In this document: piece by piece, positions 6,183 through 13,754 of the stretch | Position numbering within the stretch: the stretch's first letter is position 1 | Layout of the letters: every line of letters starts with the position of its first letter | From: SZUA-430 sp964561925 | Lineage (GTDB): Bacteria; Pseudomonadota; Alphaproteobacteria; Micropepsales; Micropepsaceae | Assembly (NCBI GenBank): GCA_964561925.1 | Contig: CAZLRW010000091.1 | Coordinates: forward strand, 1 to 15,631 | Reading direction: 5' to 3' | Length of the DNA: 15,631 nucleotides | The notes under the pieces: generated by a model | Told to the model about the DNA's origin: nothing | The model's database searches: none | Seen by the model: only the letters and a program-made list of their open reading frames with translations | Made by a program: the position numbers and the translations under genes

Positions 6183-7307
6183 ATGAGAACCGCACGCACG
6201 ATGGCCTTCGAGCCCGAACTGATCGACCAGCTGATCGCCGGTCGCGACGCCCGCGCCGTCTTCGAAGAGAACGGCATTCTTGATCGCCTGCGCGCGGCGG
6301 TAAGCGAACGTTTCGCGGCCTACGCCGAGCCGACGCGCGTCGAACCCGAGACAGAACCGTCCGTCGGAACGGACGGCGTCGCGCGCTTCCAGCTGCGCTT
6401 CCCGGATCTGAGCGAGCGCATGGTCTCGCTCCACGCGAAGGGATATGCGCCGGCGGAAATTCAGCGCCGCGCGTCGATGCTGATCGGTCAGCCCGTTCCT
6501 GCATCGATCATCGACTCGCTGCTCGCCGACGTGCGCCGCGAAGCGGCCGATTGGCAAAGTCGCGCGCTCGAGCCCAGCTACCCGATCGTCGTGTTCGAAC
6601 GCCTGCGCGTGAAGTGGCGCGACGGCGCGGTGGCGCGCAACCGCATGTGCCACTTCGCGCTCGGCTTTCAATCGCACGGACCAAAGGAAGTGTTGGGCCT
6701 CTGGTTCGAGGGCGACGACGAAAAGAGCTTCTGGTCGCAAATGCTGAGCGACCTGCGCGACCGCGGCGTCGTCGACGTGCTCTATATGCTGGGATCAAGC
6801 CCGCACCTAGCGGCAATCCTTCCGGACGTATTCCCTTCGGCGATCGCAATGCCGAACGTCGGCGAATTCGTGCGCCAATCGCTCGAACTCGCGGTCAGCA
6901 AAGACCGCTCGAGCCTGGCCAAGGCCTTGCGCGCGATCCACGGCGCAAGCGACGCCGCCACCGCCGAACAAAATCTCGCCCGCTTCGCCGCCGACCGCTT
7001 CGGTCAGCGCTACCCAGCGATCGCCCCGCTCTGGCGGCGCCATTGGCCGGAGCTCCTGCCGTTCTTCGCCGCCCCGCTCGAGGTACGCCGCGTGATGGGC
7101 TCGACCCACGCCGCCGACGCGCTTCGCCGGGGCTATGCGCGCGCATTGCGGGGACATGGTCATATGACCTCGGTCGAAGATGCGACGGCGCTGATGTACC
7201 TCGCCGTGCGCGAAACGCTGCGCCGCTGGCGCCGCCCGCAACGCGAATGGCACGCCGCCAAGACCCAGCTTGCGATGCTGTTCCCGGAGCGCTTCGTCGC
7301 CAACTGA
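6183..7307 (+). CDS. IS256/mutator-family transposase-derived protein, catalytically degenerate (probably domesticated)
   Basis: Protein of 374 residues collinear with IS256-family transposases from end to end. Recognisable blocks are PELIDQLIAG (11-20), MVSLHAKGYAPAEIQ (80-94), the WQSRALEPSYPIVVFERLRVK block (124-144), GPKEVLGLW (166-174), FWSQMLSDLRDRGVVDVL (183-200), the stretch around W284-F295 and VRRVMGSTHAADAL (301-314). The catalytic D-D-E is not kept: the first Asp (YPIVxLDA) is E139, the second (DGL) falls at S205, and the Glu of TTNAIE is D312. The CIVH motif is also gone. The frame is otherwise open, without stops or frameshifts, which argues for selection. GAGG lies 6 bases before the ATG. 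It is 14 bases after the LuxR-type gene, leaving no room for a terminal inverted repeat, so it is not part of an intact insertion sequence. A DNA-binding or regulatory role is inferred; an active divergent transposase is less likely. Confidence 0.8.
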   Translation: MRTARTMAFEPELIDQLIAGRDARAVFEENGILDRLRAAVSERFAAYAEPTRVEPETEPSVGTDGVARFQLRFPDLSERMVSLHAKGYAPAEIQRRASMLIGQPVPASIIDSLLADVRREAADWQSRALEPSYPIVVFERLRVKWRDGAVARNRMCHFALGFQSHGPKEVLGLWFEGDDEKSFWSQMLSDLRDRGVVDVLYMLGSSPHLAAILPDVFPSAIAMPNVGEFVRQSLELAVSKDRSSLAKALRAIHGASDAATAEQNLARFAADRFGQRYPAIAPLWRRHWPELLPFFAAPLEVRRVMGSTHAADALRRGYARALRGHGHMTSVEDATALMYLAVRETLRRWRRPQREWHAAKTQLAMLFPERFVAN

Positions 7308-7340
7308 GGCACCGAACCACAATCGCACGCATAGTCGAGG

Positions 7341-7371
7341 AAACTGGCCGCCTTTCTGGCGGCCGTTTCTG
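7341..7371 (+). terminator. Probable terminator after the LuxR-transposase-like unit
   Basis: GGCCGCC (7346-7352) pairs with GGCGGCC (7358-7364) around a 5-base loop. AAAC (7341-7344) can extend the pairing to GTTT (7365-7368) with T7345 bulged. The downstream tract GTTTCTGTTC is only moderately T-rich. It begins 34 bases after the stop codon. Confidence 0.6.
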
Positions 7372-7455
7372 TTCGTTCCCGCGCGCCCGCGCGCTGTAGT
7401 TGCCGCCCTGCATCACATCGCGCCGGAACTGCATTGCCTCACCGAGATTCGAGTT

Positions 7456-7566
7456 CGCGCCCCTCCAACTGCGGGGGGCGTGCGCGCGGGCTCAGGCGGA
7501 TAACAACCGTGAGCGCAAAGGGGGGAACGTCCTTTGCTCGCGTGTTCGTACTTTTTTCGAGGGGGC
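7456..7566 (+). promoter_or_regulatory. Structured leader of the TonB-dependent receptor mRNA (possible)
   Basis: The 264-base spacer before the receptor holds two hairpins. CGCCCC (7458-7463) pairs with GGGGCG (7475-7480), and GCAAAGG (7515-7521) pairs with CCTTTGC (7531-7537). A T6 tract follows at 7552-7557. CCCCTC at 7460-7465 is also complementary to GAGGGG at 7559-7564, the ribosome binding site, so an alternative pairing could hide it. No known riboswitch class is recognised. This is structural inference only, and no promoter could be assigned in the spacer. Confidence 0.3.
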
Positions 7567-7571
7567 TGCAA

Positions 7572-10500
7572 GTGTTGAACGGTGAGGCAAAAAGAACGCT
7601 GAAATCCGCATTATTGGCCGGCGCCGCGGTGGCGACGGTGATGGGCGTTGCGCCCGCTTACGCGCAGGATGCGGTCGAGAAGGTCGTCGTTACCGGCTCG
7701 CGCATTCCGCAACGGGGCCTGACGTCCGTCTCGCCGGTTTCTACGATCACGAATACCGAACAACGTCTGCAGGGTACGACGAGTTCCGAAGAACTCTTGA
7801 ACAACCTGCCGCAAGTTCTGGCGAACCAGGGCGCCGAAGTATCGAACGGTTCCTCCGGCACGTCGACGGTCGACCTGCGCGGCATCGGTCCGCAGCGAAC
7901 GCTGGTCTTGATCAACGGCCGCCGTCTGAACCCGGCAAGCTCGACCCAGCCGACCCCCGACCTCAACAACATCCCGATCGCGATGGTCGAGCGCGTCGAA
8001 GTCCTCACGGGCGGCGCCTCGGCCGTCTACGGCGCCGACGCCGTCGCGGGCGTCGTGAACTTCATCTACCGCAAGAACTTCGAAGGCGTCGAAGTCGGCG
8101 CTCAGTACCGCATCACGGACCACAGGAACGACGACAACGTCTCGCGTGCGCTGATCGCGACCGCAGCAGCCCAGAATCCGAACGAGTTCAAGCTGCCCGA
8201 CGAACACGTCAACGACGGCCGCATCGTCCAAGTTTGGGGCATCATGGGCGCCAACATGGACGACGGAAAGGGCAACATCACGTTGTTCTCGCAATACCGT
8301 CACGCCGAGCCGATTTTCCAATCCGAGCGCGACTTCTCGGCGTGTTCGATCTCGACGAACGGCGGCGGCGCCGGCGTCCACGTTTGCCAAGGCTCGAGCA
8401 ACTCGGCGTTCGGCCGCTTGTCGAGCTTCGACATCGCAACGCCCGCCCGCATCCAGACGGCGACCGGTTCGCAGGCCTTGCCCGCGGCGGGCTTCGTGGG
8501 CGCGCTCCACAATTTCAACTTCGGCCCCGCGAACTACCTGCAGCGCCCCGACGAGCGCTACACATTGGGCGCGATCGGCAACTACGAACTTGCGGCAGGC
8601 ACGGAGCTCTACAGCGAGTTCCAGTTCAACGACGACCGCACGATCGCCCAGATCGCGGCCTCGGGTCTGTTCCGCGGCTCAGGCCTCGCGCGCGGCAACT
8701 ACATCGTCAATTGCGACAACCCGTTCATGACGCCGGCCGGCGTTGCCGCGCCGAACCGTCCGCTCGACGTGTATTGTTTGGCTGCAGGTCTGGGTTCGAC
8801 CGGACAGGCGACGCTCGACATCGGCCGCCGCTTCACCGAAGGCGGCAATCGCCAGGACGACTTCCGCCACCAGTCGTTCCGCGCAGTCCTGGGCATGAAG
8901 GGCACGTTGGATGACATCGGTTGGGACTACGACGTCTACGGCCAGTACGGTCAGACCGTGCAGTCCCGCACGTACTTGAACGACGTGTCGCTCTCGCGCA
9001 TCGCGCGTGCGCTGAATGTCGTCAATACCGGACCCGACGGCGTCTTGGGCAACGCGGACGATGCGCCGATTTGTACCTCGGTACTGAACGGCAGCGACAC
9101 CTCGTGCGTTCCGTTCGACGTCTTCCGCTCGGGCACGTTGACCCCGCAGCTCCTGAGCTACCTCGTGACGCCCGGGTTCCAGATCGGGACGACATCTGAG
9201 TGGATCGTCAGCGGCTCGCTGAACGGCGATCTCGGTTTCGGCATGCCGTGGGCGGAGTCGCCGGTCTCGGCGGCGTTCGGCGGCGAGTATCGCCAAGAGA
9301 AACTGGAACACCGCGTCGACCTCGCGTTCTCGACCGGCGACCTTGCCGGTCAAGGGGGCCCGACGCCGTCGACCGCCGGTTCGTTCGACGTGTGGGAACT
9401 GTTCGGCGAAGTCGTGGTGCCGCTGGTCGAAGAGGCGCCGTGGGCCAAGCTGCTCGAACTGAATGCCGGCTACCGCCTATCGGACTACGAGAACGTCGGC
9501 ATCACGCATACGTACAAATACGGCGCCACGTGGATGCCGACGGACGACGTGCGTTTCCGCGCGTCGTTCCAGCGTGCGGTGCGTGCACCGAACATCGTGG
9601 AGCTGTTCCAACCCCGGTTCTTGGGGCTCTGGAGCGGTCAGGACCCGTGCGCCGCGACGACGAGTTCGCCGCCGGCGTTCACGGCAACGCAGTGCGCGAA
9701 CCTCGGATTGTCGGCGGCGCAGATCGCGGCCTTTGCCGCGAGCCCGAACTTCTCATGCCCGTCGGCACAGTGCGCTGCGAACTTCGGCGGCAACCCGAAC
9801 CTGAAACCCGAAGAGTCCGACACGCAATCGTTCGGCGTCGTTCTCACGCCGACGTTCCTGAAGGGCTTCACCGCGTCGGTCGACTACTTCGACATCTTCG
9901 TCGACAAGGTCATCGGCGTGGTGCCGCAGGCCGTCATCCTGCAGACCTGCGCCGTCAATCCGGCAAGCTCGCTCTGCCCCAAGATCCGCCGCGCGGCCGG
10001 GTCGGGCATCCTGTTCGGCGCGGGCTTCATCGACAGTCCGACCGAGAACCTGGGTTCGATCGCGACCACCGGTGTCGACGTCGACGCGAACTATCGCCTC
10101 GACCTCGGCAACCTGGGTTGGGAGGGCAACGGACTGACGTTCAACCTCCAAGGCACGTACGTGCTCACGCATGAGGCCGAGCCGCTGCCCGGCGCAGCGA
10201 TCTACGACTGCGTCGGCCTCTTCGGGCCGACCTGCGGCGTAACCGTGGGCTCTGCCTCGCCCATCGCAGAGTGGCGCCACAAGATGCGCGTCACCTGGGA
10301 AACGCCTTGGGATCTGAACCTGTCGCTCGCGTGGCGCCGTCTGTCGGAAACGACCTACGAAGGCCTCTCGCCCCAGCCGACGCTGAACAACGGCGTGGCG
10401 AACACGGCCGACGCGCGTATCCCGGCGTACAATTACATCGACGTCGCGTTCGATTGGTCGATTTCCGACAACGTGAAGCTGACGGGCGGCATCAACAACC

Positions 10501-10640
10501 TGATGGACAAGGATCCGCCGATCCTCGACTCGAACGTCCTCGGCGTCTCCGGCCCGCCGTTCGGCAACGCGAACACGTTCCCGGTGATCTACGACTCGCT
10601 CGGCCGCGAAGTGTTCATCGGCATGTCGACGCGGTTCTAA
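7572..10640 (+). CDS. TonB-dependent outer-membrane receptor
   Basis: Outer-membrane beta-barrel of 1022 residues that imports a substrate using TonB-ExbBD energy. The start is taken as GTG at 7572, with GAGGGGG 5-6 bases upstream and a signal peptide beginning at once (basic MLNGEAKRTLK, then a hydrophobic core, cleavage after APAYA at about 31). TTG at 7575 is an alternative; TTG at 7434 would add an unlikely 46 residues. The TonB box EKVVVTG is at 36-42 and the plug about 45-170, with DLRGIGPQRTLVLINGRR and the signature ERVEVLTGGASAVYGADAVAG (140-160). The barrel fills the rest and ends in Phe, as needed for BAM insertion. Several cysteine-containing segments in the barrel could form disulfides in extracellular loops. 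No specificity gene adjoins it, so the substrate is unknown. The protein is long, as in sphingomonad/Caulobacter receptors for sugars and other organics. Confidence 0.93.
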   Translation: MLNGEAKRTLKSALLAGAAVATVMGVAPAYAQDAVEKVVVTGSRIPQRGLTSVSPVSTITNTEQRLQGTTSSEELLNNLPQVLANQGAEVSNGSSGTSTVDLRGIGPQRTLVLINGRRLNPASSTQPTPDLNNIPIAMVERVEVLTGGASAVYGADAVAGVVNFIYRKNFEGVEVGAQYRITDHRNDDNVSRALIATAAAQNPNEFKLPDEHVNDGRIVQVWGIMGANMDDGKGNITLFSQYRHAEPIFQSERDFSACSISTNGGGAGVHVCQGSSNSAFGRLSSFDIATPARIQTATGSQALPAAGFVGALHNFNFGPANYLQRPDERYTLGAIGNYELAAGTELYSEFQFNDDRTIAQIAASGLFRGSGLARGNYIVNCDNPFMTPAGVAAPNRPLDVYCLAAGLGSTGQATLDIGRRFTEGGNRQDDFRHQSFRAVLGMKGTLDDIGWDYDVYGQYGQTVQSRTYLNDVSLSRIARALNVVNTGPDGVLGNADDAPICTSVLNGSDTSCVPFDVFRSGTLTPQLLSYLVTPGFQIGTTSEWIVSGSLNGDLGFGMPWAESPVSAAFGGEYRQEKLEHRVDLAFSTGDLAGQGGPTPSTAGSFDVWELFGEVVVPLVEEAPWAKLLELNAGYRLSDYENVGITHTYKYGATWMPTDDVRFRASFQRAVRAPNIVELFQPRFLGLWSGQDPCAATTSSPPAFTATQCANLGLSAAQIAAFAASPNFSCPSAQCAANFGGNPNLKPEESDTQSFGVVLTPTFLKGFTASVDYFDIFVDKVIGVVPQAVILQTCAVNPASSLCPKIRRAAGSGILFGAGFIDSPTENLGSIATTGVDVDANYRLDLGNLGWEGNGLTFNLQGTYVLTHEAEPLPGAAIYDCVGLFGPTCGVTVGSASPIAEWRHKMRVTWETPWDLNLSLAWRRLSETTYEGLSPQPTLNNGVANTADARIPAYNYIDVAFDWSISDNVKLTGGINNLMDKDPPILDSNVLGVSGPPFGNANTFPVIYDSLGREVFIGMSTRF

Positions 10641-10663
10641 CCGAGACGGATGCAGCAACGGGG

Positions 10664-10692
10664 CGGCGGTCGAAAGACCGCCGTTTCTTTTT
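10664..10692 (+). terminator. Rho-independent terminator of the TonB-dependent receptor gene
   Basis: The 8-bp stem CGGCGGTC (10664-10671) pairs with GACCGCCG (10676-10683) around a GAAA tetraloop and is followed by TTTCTTTTT. It starts 24 bases after the receptor stop and ends just before the convergent sulfotransferase stop. The opposite strand lacks a T run. Confidence 0.88.
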
Positions 10693-10693
10693 G

Positions 10694-12238
10694 TCAGCGC
10701 GCCGGTGCGTACGGCCCGAGCGCCGCGAACAACGGCTGGAGGTGCGCCTCGTACTTCCGCCACCGCTCGACGGCCGCAGCCGAAATAGGCCGGCGCACCT
10801 GCGCCACGCTTGCCGTGCGCACGGTGCGCTCGTTCTCGGTGAATCGCAGGCACTGTTCGTCCCACGCCAAGCCGCACGCCGCCACGAGTTCGCGGATCAC
10901 CGCCTCGCTGTCGGCGATCAGGCGCTCGTGTGCGATCGTCGCGACACGGCCGGGCAGTGTTTTGTCCCAATGCGCCATCACCTCGCGATAACGCACATAT
11001 TGTCGTCCGATCGCGCCCAGGTCGTAACTCGCCTCGTTCCGCCGTCCGAAAAGTTGGCGGAAGTTCGACAGGCACGTGTCCACCGGATCGCGCAGACTGT
11101 GGATGATCGTGGCGTTCGGCAGCGCGAGGTGCACGATCCCGAGATGCACGTAATTGCCGAGCATCTTGTCGATGACGCGCCGCCGCCCGTCCCACCCCAA
11201 TTCCTTCAGCGCCGCCAAATAGTTCTCGCCGACGCGCCGGTAGAAGGCGGCCGGGTCCGCGCGCCCCGGATCGCGCTGCATCTCGGCCAGCGCCTCACGG
11301 AACGTGCGCGACAGCGCCATCGTCTCGCCCAACCCCTGCACGTCGGGATGGCTCGACAAGATCTGCTCGAGCAGCGTCGAGCCGGACCGCGGCATGCCGA
11401 CGATGAAGATCGGCGCATTCGACGGATGCCCGCGCCCGCCGAACTTCGCGAAATAGGCGGTGGAGAACGTGCTCATCGTCTCCCGCACGAAGTTTGCGTG
11501 CATCTGTTCGGCTTGTTCCACGGAAGAAAAGACGGGAGGCCCTGCCGGCAGCATCTGCATCCACGCCGGAATCTCTTGCCCCAGCGCCGCATTCTCGCGC
11601 CGCAACCGGTTGCCCCGCTCGAACGCCGCGAACGCCTCGTCGAACGCACCCTGCTTCTCGCGCACATTGCCGAGCGAGAAGAACGCGTGCACCCGCTCGT
11701 CCAGCCCCGCGCGCTCGTCGTCGGCGATCGCGCGCAATGTGTCGATGTCGCCGGCCGAAAGCAGCGCCGCGTCGATCGCGGCCAAGCCGTAATACCCGGC
11801 AACCGACCGCGGCCACCGCTCGATGACGAGCCGAAACATCGCGGCCGCCTCGTCCAGCTTGCCCGCCGTCTGCAACGCCGCCGCGAGCTTCACCCAGTTA
11901 TCGCGCTCGTCGGGCCTGCGCACCGTCTCTTCGCGGTAGAACGCGGTCGTCGCGGCCGTGTCGCCCAGCTCTTCCAGCAGATTGGCCAGCGCCGCCCTGA
12001 CCTCGACCGATTCGGGAAAGCGCGCCGCGACGTCCTCGAGCCGCCCCTTCGCCGTCATCAGCTTGGCGTCGCGCATGTCGAGTTCGGCGAGCAGGATCAT
12101 CGGCCCCGGCTCACCCGGATTGTGCCGCAGGATGTCGTCGTAGAGCCGCCGCGCCCGCGCGAACTCGCCCGCGAAATGCGCTTTCTTCGCCTCGGCCAGC
12201 GCCGACTGAAAAACCGGGGGAGAAAGCGGCGTAAGCAT
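10694..12238 (-). CDS. TPR-repeat sulfotransferase fusion protein
   Basis: Cytoplasmic 514-residue protein. The N-terminal half (about 10-215) is a run of TPR-like helical pairs, such as AEAKKAHFAGEFARARRLYD and LGNVREKQGAFDEAFAAFERG. The C-terminal half (about 275-500) is a PAPS-dependent sulfotransferase. The 5'-phosphosulfate loop is IFIVGMPRSGSTLLEQIL (277-294), the 3'-phosphate site is SLRDPVDTCLSNF (381-393), and the C-terminal RRPI...W..Y (482-496) matches family members. H298 in SSHP may be the active-site base, by position only. The acceptor is unknown; TPRs often bind protein or peptide partners. The start at 12238 has GAGGG 4-5 bases upstream; an in-frame upstream extension contains no domain. 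The gene is convergent with the receptor gene and divergent from the HAD gene across 118 bases. Confidence 0.9.
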   Translation of the reverse strand: MLTPLSPPVFQSALAEAKKAHFAGEFARARRLYDDILRHNPGEPGPMILLAELDMRDAKLMTAKGRLEDVAARFPESVEVRAALANLLEELGDTAATTAFYREETVRRPDERDNWVKLAAALQTAGKLDEAAAMFRLVIERWPRSVAGYYGLAAIDAALLSAGDIDTLRAIADDERAGLDERVHAFFSLGNVREKQGAFDEAFAAFERGNRLRRENAALGQEIPAWMQMLPAGPPVFSSVEQAEQMHANFVRETMSTFSTAYFAKFGGRGHPSNAPIFIVGMPRSGSTLLEQILSSHPDVQGLGETMALSRTFREALAEMQRDPGRADPAAFYRRVGENYLAALKELGWDGRRRVIDKMLGNYVHLGIVHLALPNATIIHSLRDPVDTCLSNFRQLFGRRNEASYDLGAIGRQYVRYREVMAHWDKTLPGRVATIAHERLIADSEAVIRELVAACGLAWDEQCLRFTENERTVRTASVAQVRRPISAAAVERWRKYEAHLQPLFAALGPYAPAR

Positions 12239-12259
12239 CGGCCCTCGTGGAAATGCGAT

Positions 12260-12340
12260 CCGCCAATCTGGCCGGGCAGGGACCCCGCTGTCCCGATCCA
12301 GTTGGCGGGGCCCGGCGGTTGACGCTTCGCCGCCAATCTG
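12260..12340. repeat. Two exact 11-base direct repeats in a divergent spacer
   Basis: CCGCCAATCTG occurs at 12260-12270 and again at 12330-12340, exactly 70 bases apart. An imperfect inverted copy, CAGTTGGCGG, lies between them at 12299-12308. They sit between the divergent sulfotransferase and HAD genes and could be operators shared by both. No clear promoter hexamers were found there. Confidence 0.5.
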
Positions 12341-12356
12341 CCACTTGGCCGCCGAA

Positions 12357-13232
12357 ATGCCAGTCGTACCGCTGATCAACGGCCTCGCGCGCCTCGCCGG
12401 CCGCTATGAACTCCTGCTCTGTGACATCTGGGGCGTCATCCACAACGGCCGGGAATCGTTTCCGGGCGTCGTCGACTGCCTGCGCAAGGCGAGGGCGGGG
12501 GCGACGGTGCTGTTGCTCTCGAACGCCCCACGCCCGAACGAACCGATCCGCGCCCAGCTCGCGAGCCTCGGCGTCCCCGCCGACGCCTATGACGCACTCG
12601 TGACCTCGGGCGACCTGACACGCGCTTTGCTGACCGAACGCAGCGGCGCCAAGCGTTACGCCGTTCACCATATAGGCCCGGAGCGCGACCTGCCGCTGTT
12701 CGAGGGCCTGAGCGCCGTTGCCCGCGTGGGTGTGAGCGAGGCCGAGGCGATCGTCTGCACCGGCCCGTTCGACGACACGAAAGAAGGCCCGGGCGATTAC
12801 CGCGACTATTGGACCGCGCCGCTTGCGCGCAAGCTTCCGTTCCTCTGCGCCAATCCCGACCTTGTCGTTCAGCGCGGCGACCAGATGATCTACTGCGCCG
12901 GCGCCCTCGCGCACGACTATGAAGACCGCGGCGGCGAGGTCGTCTATCTCGGCAAGCCGCACGCGCCCGCCTACGACTACGTCGCCGCGCACATCCGCGA
13001 ACTGACCGGCCGCGATATCCCGCGCACGCGGTGGCTCGCGATCGGCGACGGCCTCAAGACCGACATCGCCGGCGCGAACGCCGCCGGCATCGACGCGCTG
13101 CTCGTCACCGGCGGCATCCACGAAGCGGAGTTCGCAGGCCCCGGCGGCGCACCCGATCCCGCCCGAATCGGCGCGGTGCTGAACGAACGCGCCTTGCACG
13201 CCGTAGGGGCCATGCCGCGCCTCGTGTGGTAG
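12357..13232 (+). CDS. HAD-IIA family hydrolase (TIGR01459-type)
   Basis: Cytoplasmic phosphatase-like protein of 291 residues. Motif I is CDIWGVIHNG with nucleophile D23; the usual second Asp is W25, a variant I associate with the TIGR01459 subfamily. Motif II is LLLSNAPRP (S55, N56), motif III is GKPHAPAY with K200, and motif IV is AIGDGLKTDIAGA with D231 and D236. The cap of class IIA lies between motifs II and III (about 85-190). The substrate is unknown; relatives act on sugar or nucleotide phosphates. Loss of the second motif I Asp, normally the general acid/base, may alter activity. The ATG at 12357 is chosen although no clear ribosome binding site precedes it; an in-frame TTG at 12345 is possible. 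It heads a rightward series with maoC-type and ribF genes, a grouping I recall from other alphaproteobacteria. Confidence 0.9.
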   Translation: MPVVPLINGLARLAGRYELLLCDIWGVIHNGRESFPGVVDCLRKARAGATVLLLSNAPRPNEPIRAQLASLGVPADAYDALVTSGDLTRALLTERSGAKRYAVHHIGPERDLPLFEGLSAVARVGVSEAEAIVCTGPFDDTKEGPGDYRDYWTAPLARKLPFLCANPDLVVQRGDQMIYCAGALAHDYEDRGGEVVYLGKPHAPAYDYVAAHIRELTGRDIPRTRWLAIGDGLKTDIAGANAAGIDALLVTGGIHEAEFAGPGGAPDPARIGAVLNERALHAVGAMPRLVW

Positions 13233-13301
13233 CTTGTGACGCCGCTGCCGCATCGATAGATTGCGCGCCGTCCCATGCATTCGACGAAAGGTAACGCCGC
13301 C

Positions 13302-13733
13302 ATGACGGCAAACGCTGGCTATTGCATTGAAGACATGAAGCCGGGTCTCGCCGCTTCGTTCACCAAGACCGTGACCGAGAAGGACATCGCGATGTTCGCC
13401 GACGTCTCCGGCGACACGAACCCGGTCCACCTGAACGAAGCCTACGCCGCCGCAACCCCGTTCAAGACCCGCATCGCCCACGGCATGCTGTCGGTCGGCT
13501 TCATCTCGGCCGTGCTCGGCACGAAGCTGCCCGGTCCCGGCGCGATCTACATGAGCCAGACGTTGCGCTTCAAAGCCCCGGTCAAGATCGGCGACACCGT
13601 GACGGCAACCTGCACCGTGACCGAGGTGATCGCCGAGAAACGCCGCGCGATGCTCTCCACAATCTGCAAAGTGGGCGAGACCGTCGTCATCGAAGGCGAG
13701 GCGATGGTCATGGTTCCCTCGCGCGGCAAATAG
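13302..13733 (+). CDS. MaoC-family (R)-specific enoyl-CoA hydratase
   Basis: Hot-dog-fold hydratase of 143 residues that adds water to trans-2-enoyl-CoA to give (R)-3-hydroxyacyl-CoA, as PhaJ does. The hydratase-2 motif is FADVSGDTNPVHLNEAYAA (32-50), with catalytic D38 and H43 spaced as in PhaJ (Asp31, His36). The following AHGMLSVGFISAVL and SQTLRFKAPVKIGD elements are standard. The length fits a single-domain enzyme. The start at 13302 has AAAGG 11 bases upstream; an in-frame ATG at 13275 adds 9 residues but has no ribosome binding site. Both flanking genes are on the same strand, 69 bases upstream and 21 bases downstream, so co-transcription is likely. The role may be supplying (R)-3-hydroxyacyl units or fatty-acid breakdown; this cannot be decided here. 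Confidence 0.92.
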   Translation: MTANAGYCIEDMKPGLAASFTKTVTEKDIAMFADVSGDTNPVHLNEAYAAATPFKTRIAHGMLSVGFISAVLGTKLPGPGAIYMSQTLRFKAPVKIGDTVTATCTVTEVIAEKRRAMLSTICKVGETVVIEGEAMVMVPSRGK

Positions 13734-13754
13734 CTGTCGCAAGCGCCGCCGCCG

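Noticed and set aside
6100..7400. Intact IS256-family insertion sequence
   Set aside because: No terminal inverted repeats or target duplication could be seen; the upstream flank is the LuxR-type coding sequence, and catalytic residues are missing.
7499..7513. GGATAACAACCGTGAG resembling part of the lac operator
   Set aside because: Only a partial, non-palindromic match with no LacI-type gene nearby.
7434..7571. 46-residue N-terminal extension of the receptor from TTG at 7434
   Set aside because: The extension would put an Arg/Ser-rich stretch before a normal signal peptide, and the GTG at 7572 has a strong ribosome binding site.
7308..7571. Cobalamin or other known riboswitch before the TonB-dependent receptor
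   Set aside because: I could not find the conserved core words of a B12 box or another class I recognise.
9753..11195. Leftward open frame of about 480 codons across the receptor 3' end and sulfotransferase gene
   Set aside because: It is antisense to the receptor and crosses its terminator, and its composition is that of a shadow frame.
10271..12322. Rightward open frame of about 680 codons opposite the sulfotransferase
   Set aside because: It is antisense to a gene with intact PAPS motifs and also overlaps the receptor gene out of frame; no domain is seen.
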